Shown here piece after piece: positions 11,333 to 22,462 of a DNA stretch of 64,000 nucleotides. Position numbers and translations under genes: made by a program. Numbering within the stretch: the stretch's first letter is position 1; each line of letters begins with the position of its first letter. The stretch lies in NCBI GenBank assembly GCA_016584495.1, contig WAID01000013.1, forward strand, positions 1,860,001 through 1,924,000, written 5' to 3'. The notes beneath the pieces were generated by a model, which had not been told where the DNA came from, searched no databases, and saw nothing but the letters and a program-made list of their open reading frames with translations. The stretch comes from Celoporthe dispersa (Eukaryota > Ascomycota > Sordariomycetes > Diaporthales > Cryphonectriaceae).

Positions 11333-13277
11333 CTAGTTCCTGAACAGCCTAAGTCCTTCTTCGGCGGCAGCCATGTCATCGTCTTCTTCATCCTCCGAGG
11401 CGTCCTCCCTGAGCTGCATACGCTGCCCAAACAGTGTCCCGAACAGCCTGTCGATGGCCCCGTCCTCCCACGTCCGCCGGTCCTCGGACGCCATGAAGTT
11501 CTGCAGCTTCTCGTGCACCGTGAACCGCAGCTTCCGGCCCTTGCTCGCCCTGCGGTCCACCTGCTTGCGCGTCTTGGCCTCCTTGACCGCCGTCCACCGC
11601 ACCGTCGGCACATTGCTGTCCGCCTCGCCCCCGCCCGCATCGTTGGTCCGCTGGTCCACCAGCTCCTTGAGCAGGAGCTGGTAGAAGTCCGCGTCGTCAT
11701 AGATATCGGGGTCCTCCGTGACCTTTTTCGCGGCCTGTAGCGGCGCACACGACCGGGGCACCTGGGTCCGCCGGACCAGCCGCTCCGAGCTGAGGAGCTG
11801 GGTCCCGAGCGCGTCGACGAGGGACTGCGACGCCGTCGTGCCGAGGTGGCGCTCCTTGTTGACAGCCGCCGTCGTGCTCTTGACTTTATTTGACCACTTG
11901 TCCAGGATCTTGTTGCGCCTGGCCGTCGCACGCTCCTCGGTCGCCAGCATGTCTTCCCAGATCTCCTCGATGGAGGTGTTGGTGTCGACATTGCGCTTCC
12001 GCTTCTGGCCTGCCTTTGGCTCGGGCAGGAGGCTGGCACGGAAAACCGTCGATGGCGGTCCATAGCTTGATGGCGGCCTCCTCTGCAGCCACGTATGGTT
12101 GCTTGTCTGAAGCGCCATCGCTGTCGCCCGCCTCGCCGAGGGAATTGATGGCGACCAGGCCCTTCTGGAGGCGTATCCGTAGGTTCAAGAGGGAATCGTA
12201 TGTACGCCGCTGTTGTCGGACGGAGACGCCCTTCTCCGCGTCCGCCTTGGCTGCTTGAGATATGTTGGAGATGACGCCCTTCTGATCGCTCTGGATGAGG
12301 TTGCGGAGATTGGAACGGTCGTCGCTGGCATCCGCACCCCTCATCTCCTCATCCTCGTCCTCGTCCTCGTCTGTGCCTTCTTCTGAGTCGTCCTCGTCAG
12401 AGAAGCCCTCTTCACTGTCGTCGCTCGTCTCGTCTTCCGACCCAGATCCGCCGAGCTGCGCACCCCCACTAACATCATCCGATCCGCTGTCAAGCTCAGA
12501 TTCTTCACCGTCTTCTTCTTCACCTCCTTCCTCCTCCTCGCTCTCTGGATCGGACATAAGATCCGCCGCAACCATTCTTTTAGGGCGTCCATTGGTGGTG
12601 ACCTTGGAGGACCCTTGCCAGCGCTCTTGCTATCCTTGAATGAGAATCCCTTCCTCTTGAACATCTCTTCCTCGCCCTCCCCAAACGCCTCATCGCTGTC
12701 GATCTCCTCGTCGTCGATAATATTGTCCCGCTGCAGGTCAGCCGTCTCAGGGTCGTCGTATTCTTCTGAGTCCTCCTCGTCCTCTGAGCCCTCCCCGTCG
12801 GACCCTTCCTGCTCTTCCGGCTCGCCGTCGCTGCTGTCGTCAAGGGCGGCGCGGCTTACTCGCACGCCGCTGTACTTAGGGCCGAGGGCTGGGGGTTCTT
12901 TCTGGCGGAGCTTGCTCTTGCTGGGAGGGTGGTGGCGTTGTCAGCTACGATTGTGAATGGAGAGGGGGATTCATGAGGTGTGAGACGAACCCGACAGAGA
13001 CATAGTGCTCCGTTCCTGCTGTATCCTCGCCCTCGCCCTCCTCATCACTACTAATGGCCTCATCGTCAGGAGGTCCATCAGCCTCGGGATCGAAATCTGC
13101 AACTTCAAGTCAGCGCCGCCCCTCTCCCAGCCCTTTCCTCTACGACCATGAGATCTGTGGAAGGAAAGAAGAAAAGAAAGAGAAAGAAAAAAAAATAGAA
13201 AGAGGGCAATGCGTACCCCTCACAGGCTTCTCATCAAAGTCAGCGAACTTCTTCTTCGCGCGCGTCGTGGGTGCCAT
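11333..13277 (-). CDS. BFR2: BFR2/AATF (Che-1) family ribosome biogenesis protein, two frame breaks
   Basis: Nucleolar protein of the small-subunit processome, essential in yeast. Exons: 13277-13217 (MAPTTRAKKKFADFDEKPVR), 13096-12991 and 12920-11333; the joins give KPVRDFDPEADGPPDD and HYVSVGKSKLRQKEPPALG, as in the family. Low-complexity Asp/Glu/Ser runs fill the first half. The AATF domain follows (about residues 225-400) and the TRAUB domain is near the C-terminus (KLRFTVHEKLQNFMA, DRLFGTLFGQ). Two compensating errors interrupt the frame. One base is missing in a G run near 12612-12614, where the expected sequence is KGSSKVTTNGRPKRMV. One extra base sits in the T run (A on the plus strand) at 12042-12045, where AIDG should run into FRASLLPEPK. 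Repaired length is about 584 residues. Disruption in an essential gene points to sequence error. Confidence 0.9.
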
Positions 13278-13804
13278 GATCTTGTCTCTCGTGGAGAACT
13301 TGTCATGAGTATTTTTCCTTTTTCTTTGGGCGAGATGGCAAGATTGAGGAGCGCAGACGCAAGAAAAATGCAGGTCTGGTAGACCCGCTGAACTTTTTAG
13401 CGGGTCCCTGGCCCGGCCCTGGCAGGCTAGGTGGGCTTTGCTTCTTGGGGATTGGTTCACTGAAGGTTGCCGCTAGTGGTCCAGGGCGCACGCCCGCTAT
13501 GGTGCTATGCTATGGTACTACGTATTGGACCCAGCATTTAGCTAAGTGACCAGTGAGCCTCATCAGCGTCTTTCGCTTCACTGAAACACAGCTCTCCTTA
13601 GGAACAGTTGGAGGTCAACGTATTTGGTTTTCTGCCTTTCCTCGAAAAACTACACTTATTGTTTTAATTCAAAATCTGGTTTCTTGCATTATATCTAGGT
13701 CTTTTTTCCCTTTTCAACGATGGATACGCATTAAACTTTAGTTACCACCCTTTCAGGCCTCTTTCAACCTCGCCTCTCAACACCAGGGCGTAACTCTCGC
13801 CAGC
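13278..13804. promoter_or_regulatory. Divergent promoter region between BFR2 and IND1
   Basis: Only 527 bp separate the start codons of two divergently transcribed housekeeping genes, so this must hold both promoters. It contains one copy of the dispersed motif with core TATGGTACT (13511-13519). I could not identify specific factor sites. Confidence 0.55.
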
Positions 13805-15003
13805 ATGGCCACCACATCTCGCCGGCTCTTTCACAGCCTTCGCTCCCTCCAACATGAAAATCCTCTGGTGAGATTCCCTTCGATCCCGCCCAAACAAGAA
13901 AAGGAAGAAGAAGAGAAGAGGAGAGAAAGAATAAAAAAACTTGAAAAAAAAAACTAACACATTTTCAGGGCCTCCCGCGCACCGGCTCCATCCCCCGGAT
14001 GCAGCGCGGCCTGCCTGAGCGCCGCAGGATCAAGGACGTGTCCAAGGTGATCGCCGTGTCCTCGGCCAAGGGCGGCGTCGGCAAGAGCACCGTGGCGGCA
14101 AACCTCGCCCTCGCCTTCGCCAGGCTGGGACACCGGTCCGGAATCCTGGACACGGACATCTTTGGGCCCTCGATCCCTACGCTGTTCAATCTCAACGAGG
14201 AGCCTAGGCTGTCGCAGAGTATGTAGTCTGATGTGCCTATGATGTCTTTCCTTTCTATTCTCTTCTCTTGTAGACTGTGTGTATGGGGGAGGGGAGCGAG
14301 GGAAGAGAGAGAGAGAGACTGATGATGACTCGGGTTCATGGCTGATCCTGTGATGCAATTCAGATAACCAGTTACTACCGCTATCAAACTATGGTGTCAG
14401 GACCATGTCGATGGGATATCTGGTCGGCGAGGAGGCACCCGTAGTGTGGCGCGGTATGATGGTCATGAAGGCGCTGCAGCAGCTCCTTCACGAGGTCGAC
14501 TGGGGCGGCCTCGACATCCTCGTGCTCGACCTGCCTCCTGGCACCGGTGATACGCAGCTGAGCATCACGCAGCAGATCGTCTTGGATGGTAGGAACAAGC
14601 ATTCCCCCTCTCCTCTTTTCATCTCATCCACCGACCCTAACGACGCTTTCTTCACAGGCTCGGTAATAATCACAACCCCCACACCCTCTCCGTCAAGGAC
14701 GCCATCAAGGGTATCAACATGTTCAAAAAAGTCAACGTCCCTCTCCTCGGTCTAGTCAACAATATGTCGCTGTTCACCTGCCCAGACTGCGGCGGACAGC
14801 ACCACATCTTTGGGTCGGGCGACGGCGTACGGAGGGTCTGCGCGGAGCAGGACGTTGCCTTCCTGGCGGACATCCCGCTGCACCAGAACATCGGCAGCCA
14901 CGCTCAGGAGGGGAAGCCGACGGTTGTGGCGGAGCCGGGGTCGGAGAGGGCGGAGACGTTTATGAGAATTGCGAGGGATGTGGGAGGGAGGATTGGGTTG
15001 TAG
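13805..15003 (+). CDS. IND1: Mitochondrial Mrp/NUBPL-type P-loop protein IND1 (complex I assembly), frame broken once
   Basis: ParA-like ATPase that carries a bridging 4Fe-4S cluster and delivers it to complex I in the mitochondrial matrix. Exons: 13805-13867, 13969-14218, 14364-14588 and 14658-15003. The first exon (MATTSRRLFHSLRSLQHE) is a typical matrix-targeting peptide. The deviant Walker A is SSAKGGVGKSTVAANLAL; the later ATPase motif is LVLDLPPGTGDTQLS; the cluster motif is FTCPDCGG. In exon 4 the C run at 14676-14680 has five C where six would give VIITTPHTLSVKDAIKG. As written the frame leaves the family sequence there and the rest (FKKVNVPLLGLVNNMS onward) is in another frame. Repaired length is about 294 residues. 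A complex I subunit gene lies 23 kb to the right, without obvious linkage significance. Confidence 0.92.
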
Positions 15004-15568
15004 AGGAGAATGCCGTCTCTCGAATAAATTTGCTATTGTGTAGATCAGTGAGGACAATCCCCCCCCCCCCTAAAAAAAAGAAAACAAAATTAGAAAAAAG
15101 AGTGCAACAGTGGTTTCCTTAAGCTTTGCCCATGCAAGAGAAATAGCAACAAATGATATAACACATACCAGATGAAATATATATCAATGACATTTTGTCC
15201 AATAGAACCTAGAGCCATGCCACACTCGGTCACTCACATTTTCAAAGTGTACCTCACAACTTTGCGATCTACAGTTACAGGTATCTTATGAACAGATTCA
15301 CTCCATTACGAAAAGCTCCTCATCAAACATACATGCCCAGGATCGTACAGACAAGAACAACAAGACAAAAATAAAAATAAAAAGGTCGCTGTGAAGTCGA
15401 ACAGACTCATCGCGATCAATATAGACCAGACGCGAGAAAGAGTGGAAGGGTAGTGGGGGAGGGAAAGCTTCTCTCATCAGGGGCCAGAAGCAGGAAGTCC
15501 TCACAGGCTGTCCCGCTACCACTCCTCACCAGCAAAGAACGGGCACCTCTTCTTTTAAGAGGGATACC
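15004..15568. other. Convergent 3' intergenic region
   Basis: AT-rich 3' flanks of IND1 (plus) and PEX11 (minus). It includes a C run at 15060-15070 followed by A-rich sequence, and AATAAA-like sequences on both strands. No gene seen. Confidence 0.6.
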
Positions 15569-16362
15569 TCAAGCCGTCTTCTTCCACTGGGAGAACAAGC
15601 CGATCAAACTGCTGACGGTGCCGGCAATACCGACGATACCATCGTCGAAAGCGACCAGCCGAGGGCGGAGTAGGGCACAGTCAGGTCGCAGAGGTCAGAC
15701 AACAGCTGCAGCTGGCTGGCAGAGCGCTCACTTAATGGGACATATGTTGTCAGCCGTCATACCTTTCTCTCTCTCTCTGTGTGTGTCACAAGGGACAGGA
15801 ACAAGAAGACTCACATGGCTATCCTCTTGCTCTCCACAACGCCCTCACCCTCCTTCTTGTCCACCTTGGCATCCCGCGCCCTCAGCTGGTAGAGGGTATA
15901 CACCTGCGCGACCACCGAGCACATCAGGCCCATGGCCCAGAAGCGGAACGCCTCGCGCTGCAGGCTCTTGGCGGCCTCGCTGCGGCGGATGCCGGTGGCG
16001 TCGAGCAGGGTGGCCATGTCGAGGGTGAGGTAGCCCGCATAGCCCAGCTGCCTCCCGACGGCGGCATAGCGCAGGACTGGATCCATGGCGCCGGCCTTTG
16101 CGTCGGCGGCGACGGCGGCGGCCTTGAGGTGCTCGACGTTCTTGCCGGCGCGCATGATCTTGCGGGCGAGACCAAACTGCTTCTTCATGGCGTCCCAGGG
16201 GGCCACCTCGGCGGGGGAGCCATTGGTGCGGTAGAGATACCAGGCGTAGAACCGGGCGAAGTACTGCAGGACGCGTAGGACCTTGTCGCGGCCGACGGTG
16301 GTGGCGACGAAGCGCAGGTAGTGCGCGACCGAGGGATGGTAGATGAGGGCGTCGGCGACCAT
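15569..16362 (-). CDS. PEX11: Peroxisomal membrane protein PEX11, frame broken once near the end
   Basis: Peroxisome membrane-elongation protein that drives peroxisome division. Exon 1 is 16362-15815, beginning MVADALIYHPSVAHYLRFV and containing the family block GRDKVLRVLQYFARFYAWYL. Exon 2 (15730-15569) uses an AAG acceptor and joins to give KRIAIERSASQLQLLSDLCDL. After YSALGW one base is missing (GG instead of GGG on the coding strand, plus-strand CC at 15655-15656). In the shifted frame the conserved tail VAFDDGIVGIAGTVSSLIG and SQWKKTA ending at 15569 is intact. As written, a stop arrives about 23 codons after the break. Repaired length is about 236 residues, the usual size in filamentous fungi. 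The ATG at 16362 matches the family start. Confidence 0.93.
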
Positions 16363-18038
16363 GTTGGGCGATATTTATTTTTATTTTGCTTCTCTTTCGG
16401 GGAGGTCAATTTATCGAGGAGTAAGTATACTTTGGTTGAGAGGTTTGCGTTTCGGAAAAGGTGCTCGTGGACGTCGAGAGGTTTGTCGAGAGGAGGAGGT
16501 GGTTCGCGGTCTGCCGGATTGGGAGGTCTTAGCCAAGGTTGCCAACAGGAAAAGCAGGGAGGACTGGGCTGCAGCAGACGGACAGATCAATAATTTATCG
16601 CGATGCGTCTGGCTGGATCTCAATCAGAAGAGAGTTTGACGGCGTGAAATCGTGTGACACACCTCTTCAGACAGAAAGCAGAGCAGTGGGAACTCTTCTG
16701 ATTTTGGCGAGCGACCCTCTCCCACTCTTCCCCCGGCATTGCTGTGATAGGTGTGGTGGACCTCTGACATGTGCCTCGGTCGAAGTCAAAATCTGGGGTC
16801 ATGTTCGGTGACTGTCCACATGTCATGCAGATGCGATCCTGGTATATGTACACAGCACAGGGGCCTGAATAACAGTCACCCTGTGAGATGCAATAATTTG
16901 TTTACTTTCTTTATTTCTTTGGAGGTTTGTTTATTTTTACCACATCCTGCACCCCTTCCTCTTCGAGTGGATCCTGGAAATGCGTACTGGCCATCTGGGT
17001 GGTGGGAAATCCGATGGCAATGGATGGCCAGCTTCTCGAGAGAAGTGGTTCCGGTTTATTCTCTTGCATCTCGATAGTGCATCGACATAGTACCGTAAAG
17101 TCGAGAAGTTTACCTACCCCTGTAGCAGCCCTGATCCCCCGCCAAGATTCCCCCATGTTCTCCCCTAGAGCTGAGCTTGCCCGGGGCGGGTCACCCTGTT
17201 AGTGCTTCCCATTACCTCACAGTACCCAGTGCTACCAGGCCGTGTCCCCTGGCGGGCTGCTGCGGGGGAGGGAGAGGGAGAGGGGCTACCCCTTGTTCAC
17301 GGTTCCCCTCGGCCGGATCTTGTAGGACGTCACCGTAGCCGTCATTCTGCCGAGCATGCGACAACTTATCGCTCCATGCTCACCAGTTGCTCTCCCGCTG
17401 TTTCGTTGATCTGGGATGAGGAGACACAGAGAGAGAGAGACTGAGAGGGGCATTAGGCATTGGACAATAGTGTAGGGAGGGAATGGACCGGATCGGCAAT
17501 TAGGTCCCCACGGCCTCGCGTCAATGATCTAACAGTGACTGACCTGACCTGAAGAATCTTGACCCGTTCGGATGAGGGCGCCTGGGTGCCTGCCGTTGAA
17601 TTCTCGTGAGTTCCTACCTGGGAAAGTACACTGATCTCTTTCTTTCTTTCTTTCTCGTCTTCTTGTCTTTCTCCTCACCCTCTCTCCCTTCTCCTCTTTC
17701 TTTTTTTTTATTATTTGACCCTCCTCCATTCCCATTGTGCCTACTTGCTCTATTCCCCCCCAACACTGCCCTATACTTCCTACAACCACTTCTCCAACTT
17801 CCACCACCTCTCCTAGCCCCGCGATCTCTAATAGAGACTCTCGTGCCCCCCTCCCCCCTATCCTCTCACGTGTGGATAGTCCTGCCACCACTTGTGCTTG
17901 ATCCTCTGCTCCCCAGGTGCTTGACTTGGTTATTTTGAAAATTTTCCAGGCACCAGGAAGTTTTTCCGGACCCCTTTCTCCCACCCGTACATATCTATCT
18001 CATCGTTGGGACGGCTTGAAGATCTGGCAGCCGAGACC
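16363..18038. other. Divergent intergenic region between PEX11 and FBP1, 1.7 kb
   Basis: No convincing gene. It holds T-rich sequence at 16370-16395 just upstream of PEX11, an AG tract near 17427-17442, and a long pyrimidine-rich block at 17630-17870 ahead of the FBPase start. Such CT blocks are common in strong fungal promoters. Confidence 0.6.
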
Positions 18039-19399
18039 ATGTCTACCGCGGTACACTCGAATGGGGACGGCGCCGAGGTGGAGGCCATCAACACCAATAT
18101 TGTGACCCTTACTAGGTTCCTGACGGAAGAGCAAGTAAAGGTCAAGGAGGCAACAGGAGACTTCACGTAAGTAATAGTTGTCGTCGCCGCCGCCGTCGTC
18201 GTCGAGGACCCAGAGCCGGAGAGGGACAGACACAGAAGACTGACCACCTGTTCTTTCTCTATTTTCTAGACTTCTCTGCCATGCCCTGCAGTTCTCCTTC
18301 AAGTCCATCGCCTACTACATCCGACGGGCAACACTAGTCAACCTCACCGGCCTGGCCGGTTCCTCCAACACCACGGGCGACGAGCAGAAGAAGCTGGATG
18401 TCATCTCCAACGACCTCTTCATCGCCGCCATGCGCTCCTCGGGCAAGTGCGCCCTGCTGGTCTCGGAAGAGGAGGAGAACATCATCTTCTTCAAGGAGAA
18501 CAAGCAAGCCAGGTACGCGGTGGCCTGCGACCCGATCGACGGCTCGTCCAACCTGGACGCCGGCGTGTCGGTCGGTACCATCTTGCCGTCCACAAGCTGG
18601 CCGAGGGGTCGACGGGGACCAAGGAGGACATCCTCAAGCCCGGCACCGAGCTGGTTGCGGCCGGGTTCACCATGTACGGCGCCTCGGCCCAGCTCGTCAT
18701 CACCATGAAGGGCGGCAGCGTCAACGGCTTCACCCTGGACAACGGCGTGGGCGAGTTCATCCTGACCCACCCGGACATGAGGCTGCCCAAGTCGCGGGCC
18801 ATCTACTCGGTCAACGAGGGCAACTCGCTGTACTGGGAGGACAACGTCAAGGACTACTTCGAATCGCTCAAGCTGCCGCAGGGCGAGGACGGCAAGGGCA
18901 AGCCCTACAGCGCCCGGTACATCGGGTCCATGGTGGCCGATGCATACCGCACACTCCTGTACGGTGGCATCTTTGCCTATCCTGCCGACAAGAAGAGCCC
19001 CAAGGGCAAGCTGCGGATCCTGTACGAGTGTGCGCCCATGGCTATGGTGTTTGAGAACGGTACGTATCTGTGGCGGTGACTCGTGTGTGCGCGCGCGTGT
19101 GTCGGCTGAGGAATGAGGGGTGGTATCGAAGCTGACGATGAGATGATGCAGCTGGCGGTCAAGCCCTCAACAGCAAGATGGAGAGAATGCTCGACGTCGT
19201 CCCAGAGTAAGTGTCCTACAAACCCACTCACCCCCCCCCCTTTTTTTTTTGTCTCTCTCTCTCTCTTCCCCTTTTCCCTGTCTTCTTCATTCCTTTTGAA
19301 TTTGTACTGATGTGTCATTGCAGAGATATCCATGACAGGTCAGGAATCTTTATGGGTAGCTGGGATGAGTGCGAGAAGGTCAAGAAATTCCACAAGTAA
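18039..19399 (+). CDS. FBP1: Fructose-1,6-bisphosphatase, frame broken once
   Basis: Cytosolic gluconeogenic enzyme converting fructose 1,6-bisphosphate to fructose 6-phosphate. Exons: 18039-18166, 18270-19059, 19152-19206 and 19324-19399, all GT-AG and in phase. Key sites: SNDLFIAAM, the metal-binding loop CDPIDGSSNLDAGVSVGT, KSRAIYSVNEGN, the sugar-phosphate region GSMVADAYRTLLYGGIF and YECAPMAMVFENAGGQAL. At 18583-18584 one base is missing in a T run. The family expects VGTIFAVHKLAEG, but the frame as written reads VGTILPSTSWPRG; the rest of the protein is intact one frame over. Repaired length is about 349 residues, standard for the family. The window also holds an ERT1/AcuK-type gene (62863), whose family activates gluconeogenic genes including this one; 43 kb apart, so not an operon-like unit. 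Confidence 0.95.
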
Positions 19400-19893
19400 G
19401 AAAAGGCACGACCAACAACAACAATCTCGAGGGGAATGAATGCAAGGAGAATGCATGCCAATGCCTATTATTAGGGTTGAATCGAACCGATGCGGACAGA
19501 TTGGACACGGACAAGATTGCATAGCCGAGTTTGTAAATATGAAAATATCATGAATCTAAATGCCATGAAATTCTTGTCTATGAGCAATGGGTGGATGGCA
19601 GTTGGAGTTATTCTTGAGATGTCCTCAATCATCCGTTTTGAAAGCTCACCCACCATCTATATCTATCTGCTTGCTGCCTCGGCAAAATAGAGCCAGCCAA
19701 TATGTGTTGTTGCAGATAAAAAGACAAGCACTAATTAACTGCATATAATTTGTGGCTTTGCTGCCGCCTCCGCTATTCTCAATTCGGACGTATATGCATC
19801 TCTGGTAGACAGATAAATAAATCCACCCTTGTCCGCATGGACGACGACTTTTGACTTTTTCCTTCACACCCAACAACATCACAGAATTAATAG

Positions 19894-19924
<31 letters not shown>

Positions 19925-19999
19925 TATCAATACACTCACACCCCATGTCCATCAAATCTCTAGCCAAATAATCACATCCCTGCCCCTCCTTCCCCCGCC
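19400..19999. other. Intergenic region between FBP1 and the P450
   Basis: AT-rich 600 bp with an alternating TA tract at about 19892-19926. It contains the FBPase 3' end and the P450 promoter. No gene seen. Confidence 0.6.
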
Positions 20000-21861
20000 A
20001 TGGACCTCAGCGGCCTCTGGGCATGGGCACGGTCGTGGCTCCCCTCCAACCTCGTCACAACTAGCCTCCTCCTCGCCTTCCTCGCGCTCTACCAGGTTCT
20101 CGCCCACCTCGCCCGCCAGAAGGTCCACCCCAGGGAGCCCCATGTCGTCACCTGCCCGCTGCCCATCCCTTACCTGGGCCACCTCCTCCTCATGGCCTTC
20201 CAGGGCGGCCACTACATCCGCGCCCTCGGCCTCGCCCACGCCCACCTCCCGGCCTTCACCCTCGTCGTCCCCTTTGCCCGGCTCTACATCGTCACCTCGC
20301 CACCTCTCGCAGCCGCCATCCAGCGGAAGCCCGTCGCGCAGCTGTCGTCCAATGCCCTCCTCCCCGGCGTCGTGAAGAGGGCCATGGGGCTTGACGACCG
20401 CACTGCCGACATCGTGGGCCGTGGCCTCGACCCTGCAGGCGGGGGCAGGAAGGGCGACGAGGTCGGTGTTCTGGCTGAGCTGCACGCCATGCTTACTTCT
20501 TACCTGGGACCGGGCACTCCGCTGGACGAACTGACCGTGGGCTCCGCGAAGGAGCTCGCCGCCGAGCTGGACGGCTACGTCCGCACCTCGAGGCTGGGAG
20601 TCGAGGAGGGCCCAAAGGTAGAGGCGGCAGAGGAGGACCTACTCCCCTGGGCCCGCCACCTCGTCGTGCGTGCCACCTCGCGCGTGCTCTACGGCACCCG
20701 GAACCCCCTCGCCATGGTAGCGCCCGCCTCGTCTTCCTCCTCCTCCACCGCCGCCACCACCACCGAGGAGGACCTCGAGCGCGCCTTCTGGGACTTTGAC
20801 CACGGCCTCGGCAGGCTGGTGGCCGGGGTCCTGCCCCCTCCCTGGTCGCGCGCAAGGCCTATCAAGGTCGGGAGATGCTTGCCGCCGCGTTCAGGGGAGT
20901 ACATCGACGCAGGCCGCTACGAGCCCACGGAGAAAGGCGACGATGGTGCGGCCCCGATCATACTGAACCGCATCCGCATTGCCCGCTCGCATGGCTTCTC
21001 TGCCGACGGCATCGCCCGCTCAGAAGTAAGCTTCCTCTTCGCGGCTATCGTGAACACAGCCACGGTGGCATTCTGGGTGCTGGCGCGCGTATGCTCCGAC
21101 CCAGACCTTCTGGCACTCATCCGCTCCGAACTCGACGCCATCGTGGGGAAGAAGCCAGCCTCCTCCTGCAACAGCCACCCGCGCCAGCTGAGTATCAGCG
21201 CCCTCACCGCCCACGGCTGCAGAGACTGCCCCACTCTCTGGGCCGTGTACCGCGAGACCCTCCGGCTGGGCTCTAACAACTTCTCCACGCGCCTGGTGAA
21301 GGAGGATACCGTCGTCGCGGCCGCGGGGCTGGCGGGCGAAGGGGGAGGAGGAGGAGGAGGAGGAGGGAAGGGTATTTCCTGCAGCGGGGTGGGATCGTGC
21401 AGATCGCAGGCGGGGTGATGCACATGAACCGGTCCATCTGGGGCGAGGACGCGGGGGAGTTTCAGCCTCTGCGGCACCTGGCTAAGCCTCGCAGGCCGCA
21501 GCAGCTGAGGCGGTATGGAGGCGACGACGCCACGGAGGACGGAGAGGGCTCGGATGACGAGGCGGAGGCGGCATTGGGGGCCTCGTCTGTCCACCCGGCA
21601 GCATTTCGTGGGTTTGGTGGGGGTAGGACATTGTGTCCCGGCCGACACTTTGCGACGGGAGAGATTCTGGGGTTTGTGGCGTGTTTGCTGATGAGGTTTG
21701 AGATCGAGGGAGGCGGCGGTGACAGGGTGATCAAGGTGCCGGAGCTGGATGACTATATACTGCCTGTGCATATCCTGGAGCCGGTTGCTGGGCGGCCGGT
21801 GAGGGTGAGGGTGAGCTTGAGGGAGGGGGCTGATGGGGAGCGGATCGAGGTTGTGCCGTGA
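20000..21861 (+). CDS. Cytochrome P450 monooxygenase, three frame breaks
   Basis: ER-anchored haem-thiolate oxygenase. The N-terminal anchor is NLVTTSLLLAFLALYQVLAH. Further marks are an I-helix-like segment (VSFLFAAIVNTATVAFWVL), the K-helix ExxR (YRETLRLGSNN) and the haem loop FGGGRTLCPGRHFATGEI. The style (long loops, RTLCPGRHFA) is close to fungal group IV/CYP7-CYP8-like P450s. No introns are needed. Three single-base errors break it. A C is missing in the run at 20834-20838; repaired, PPSLVARKAYQGREMLAAAF appears. A G is extra at 20894-20897 before EYIDAGRYEP. A G is missing at 21370-21372 before YFLQRGGIVQIAGGVMH. Repaired length is about 620 residues, long for a P450. The excess comes from a Ser/Thr block (about 20730), a Gly run (21343-21366) and an acidic insert (about 21520-21580) ahead of the haem loop. 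Substrate unknown. Confidence 0.85.
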
Positions 21862-22462
21862 GGATGAGAAGGAGAAGGAGGGAGGAAGGAAGGTTGAGCG
21901 TTCAGGGTCACGGTTACGTTGATGATTTCTGTGGATGGTGGAACGGTCCCCAAGTGTAGGCGATGGATTAATACATTGTCATGCCTCCTTTCACTCATCA
22001 TCACACAAATTGCACGCACAAGACGGTCCGAAGAGTTTTATGATCCATGCATGAGCTTGATCAGCACTATCTAGATCTACCTACTACAAGGGCGAGGCCC
22101 ATCTTGCCAGCGATATGGAATAAGACCTCGGAGCCATCATCTTAAGCCTGCAATCTCTTTGTTCCGTGCTGACACTGAAGCCCCCAAGCCAGTCGCTCAG
22201 TCTAGCCAACCGACCTTTTTTTCTTCTTCTTTCTTTCCTCTTTCTTTTTGTGTGTCACTCGTTCTTCTCTGTTTGTCCATCCCTATCCCCCTCCCCCCTC
22301 TCCAGTGTCCAAACAAACAGTTAAACACCGGGGCAGGTACAATGCTCCTCTCATGAAGGAGGGTCGAGATTGTGCCCCATCCCCTCACAAGCTCCGATTC
22401 GCTAGCCTTGATCATCGTGTTGTCTGTTCACCCTTGCCAGCCTGCTTCTCCTGGCTCGACGC
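21862..22462. other. Convergent 3' intergenic region
   Basis: 3' flanks of the P450 (plus) and the nucleoporin (minus). A pyrimidine-rich stretch lies at 22216-22310. No gene seen. Confidence 0.6.

Noticed and set aside
10948..12063. 371-codon minus-strand frame, very Arg/Ser-rich
   Set aside because: It is an out-of-frame reading of the BFR2 gene.
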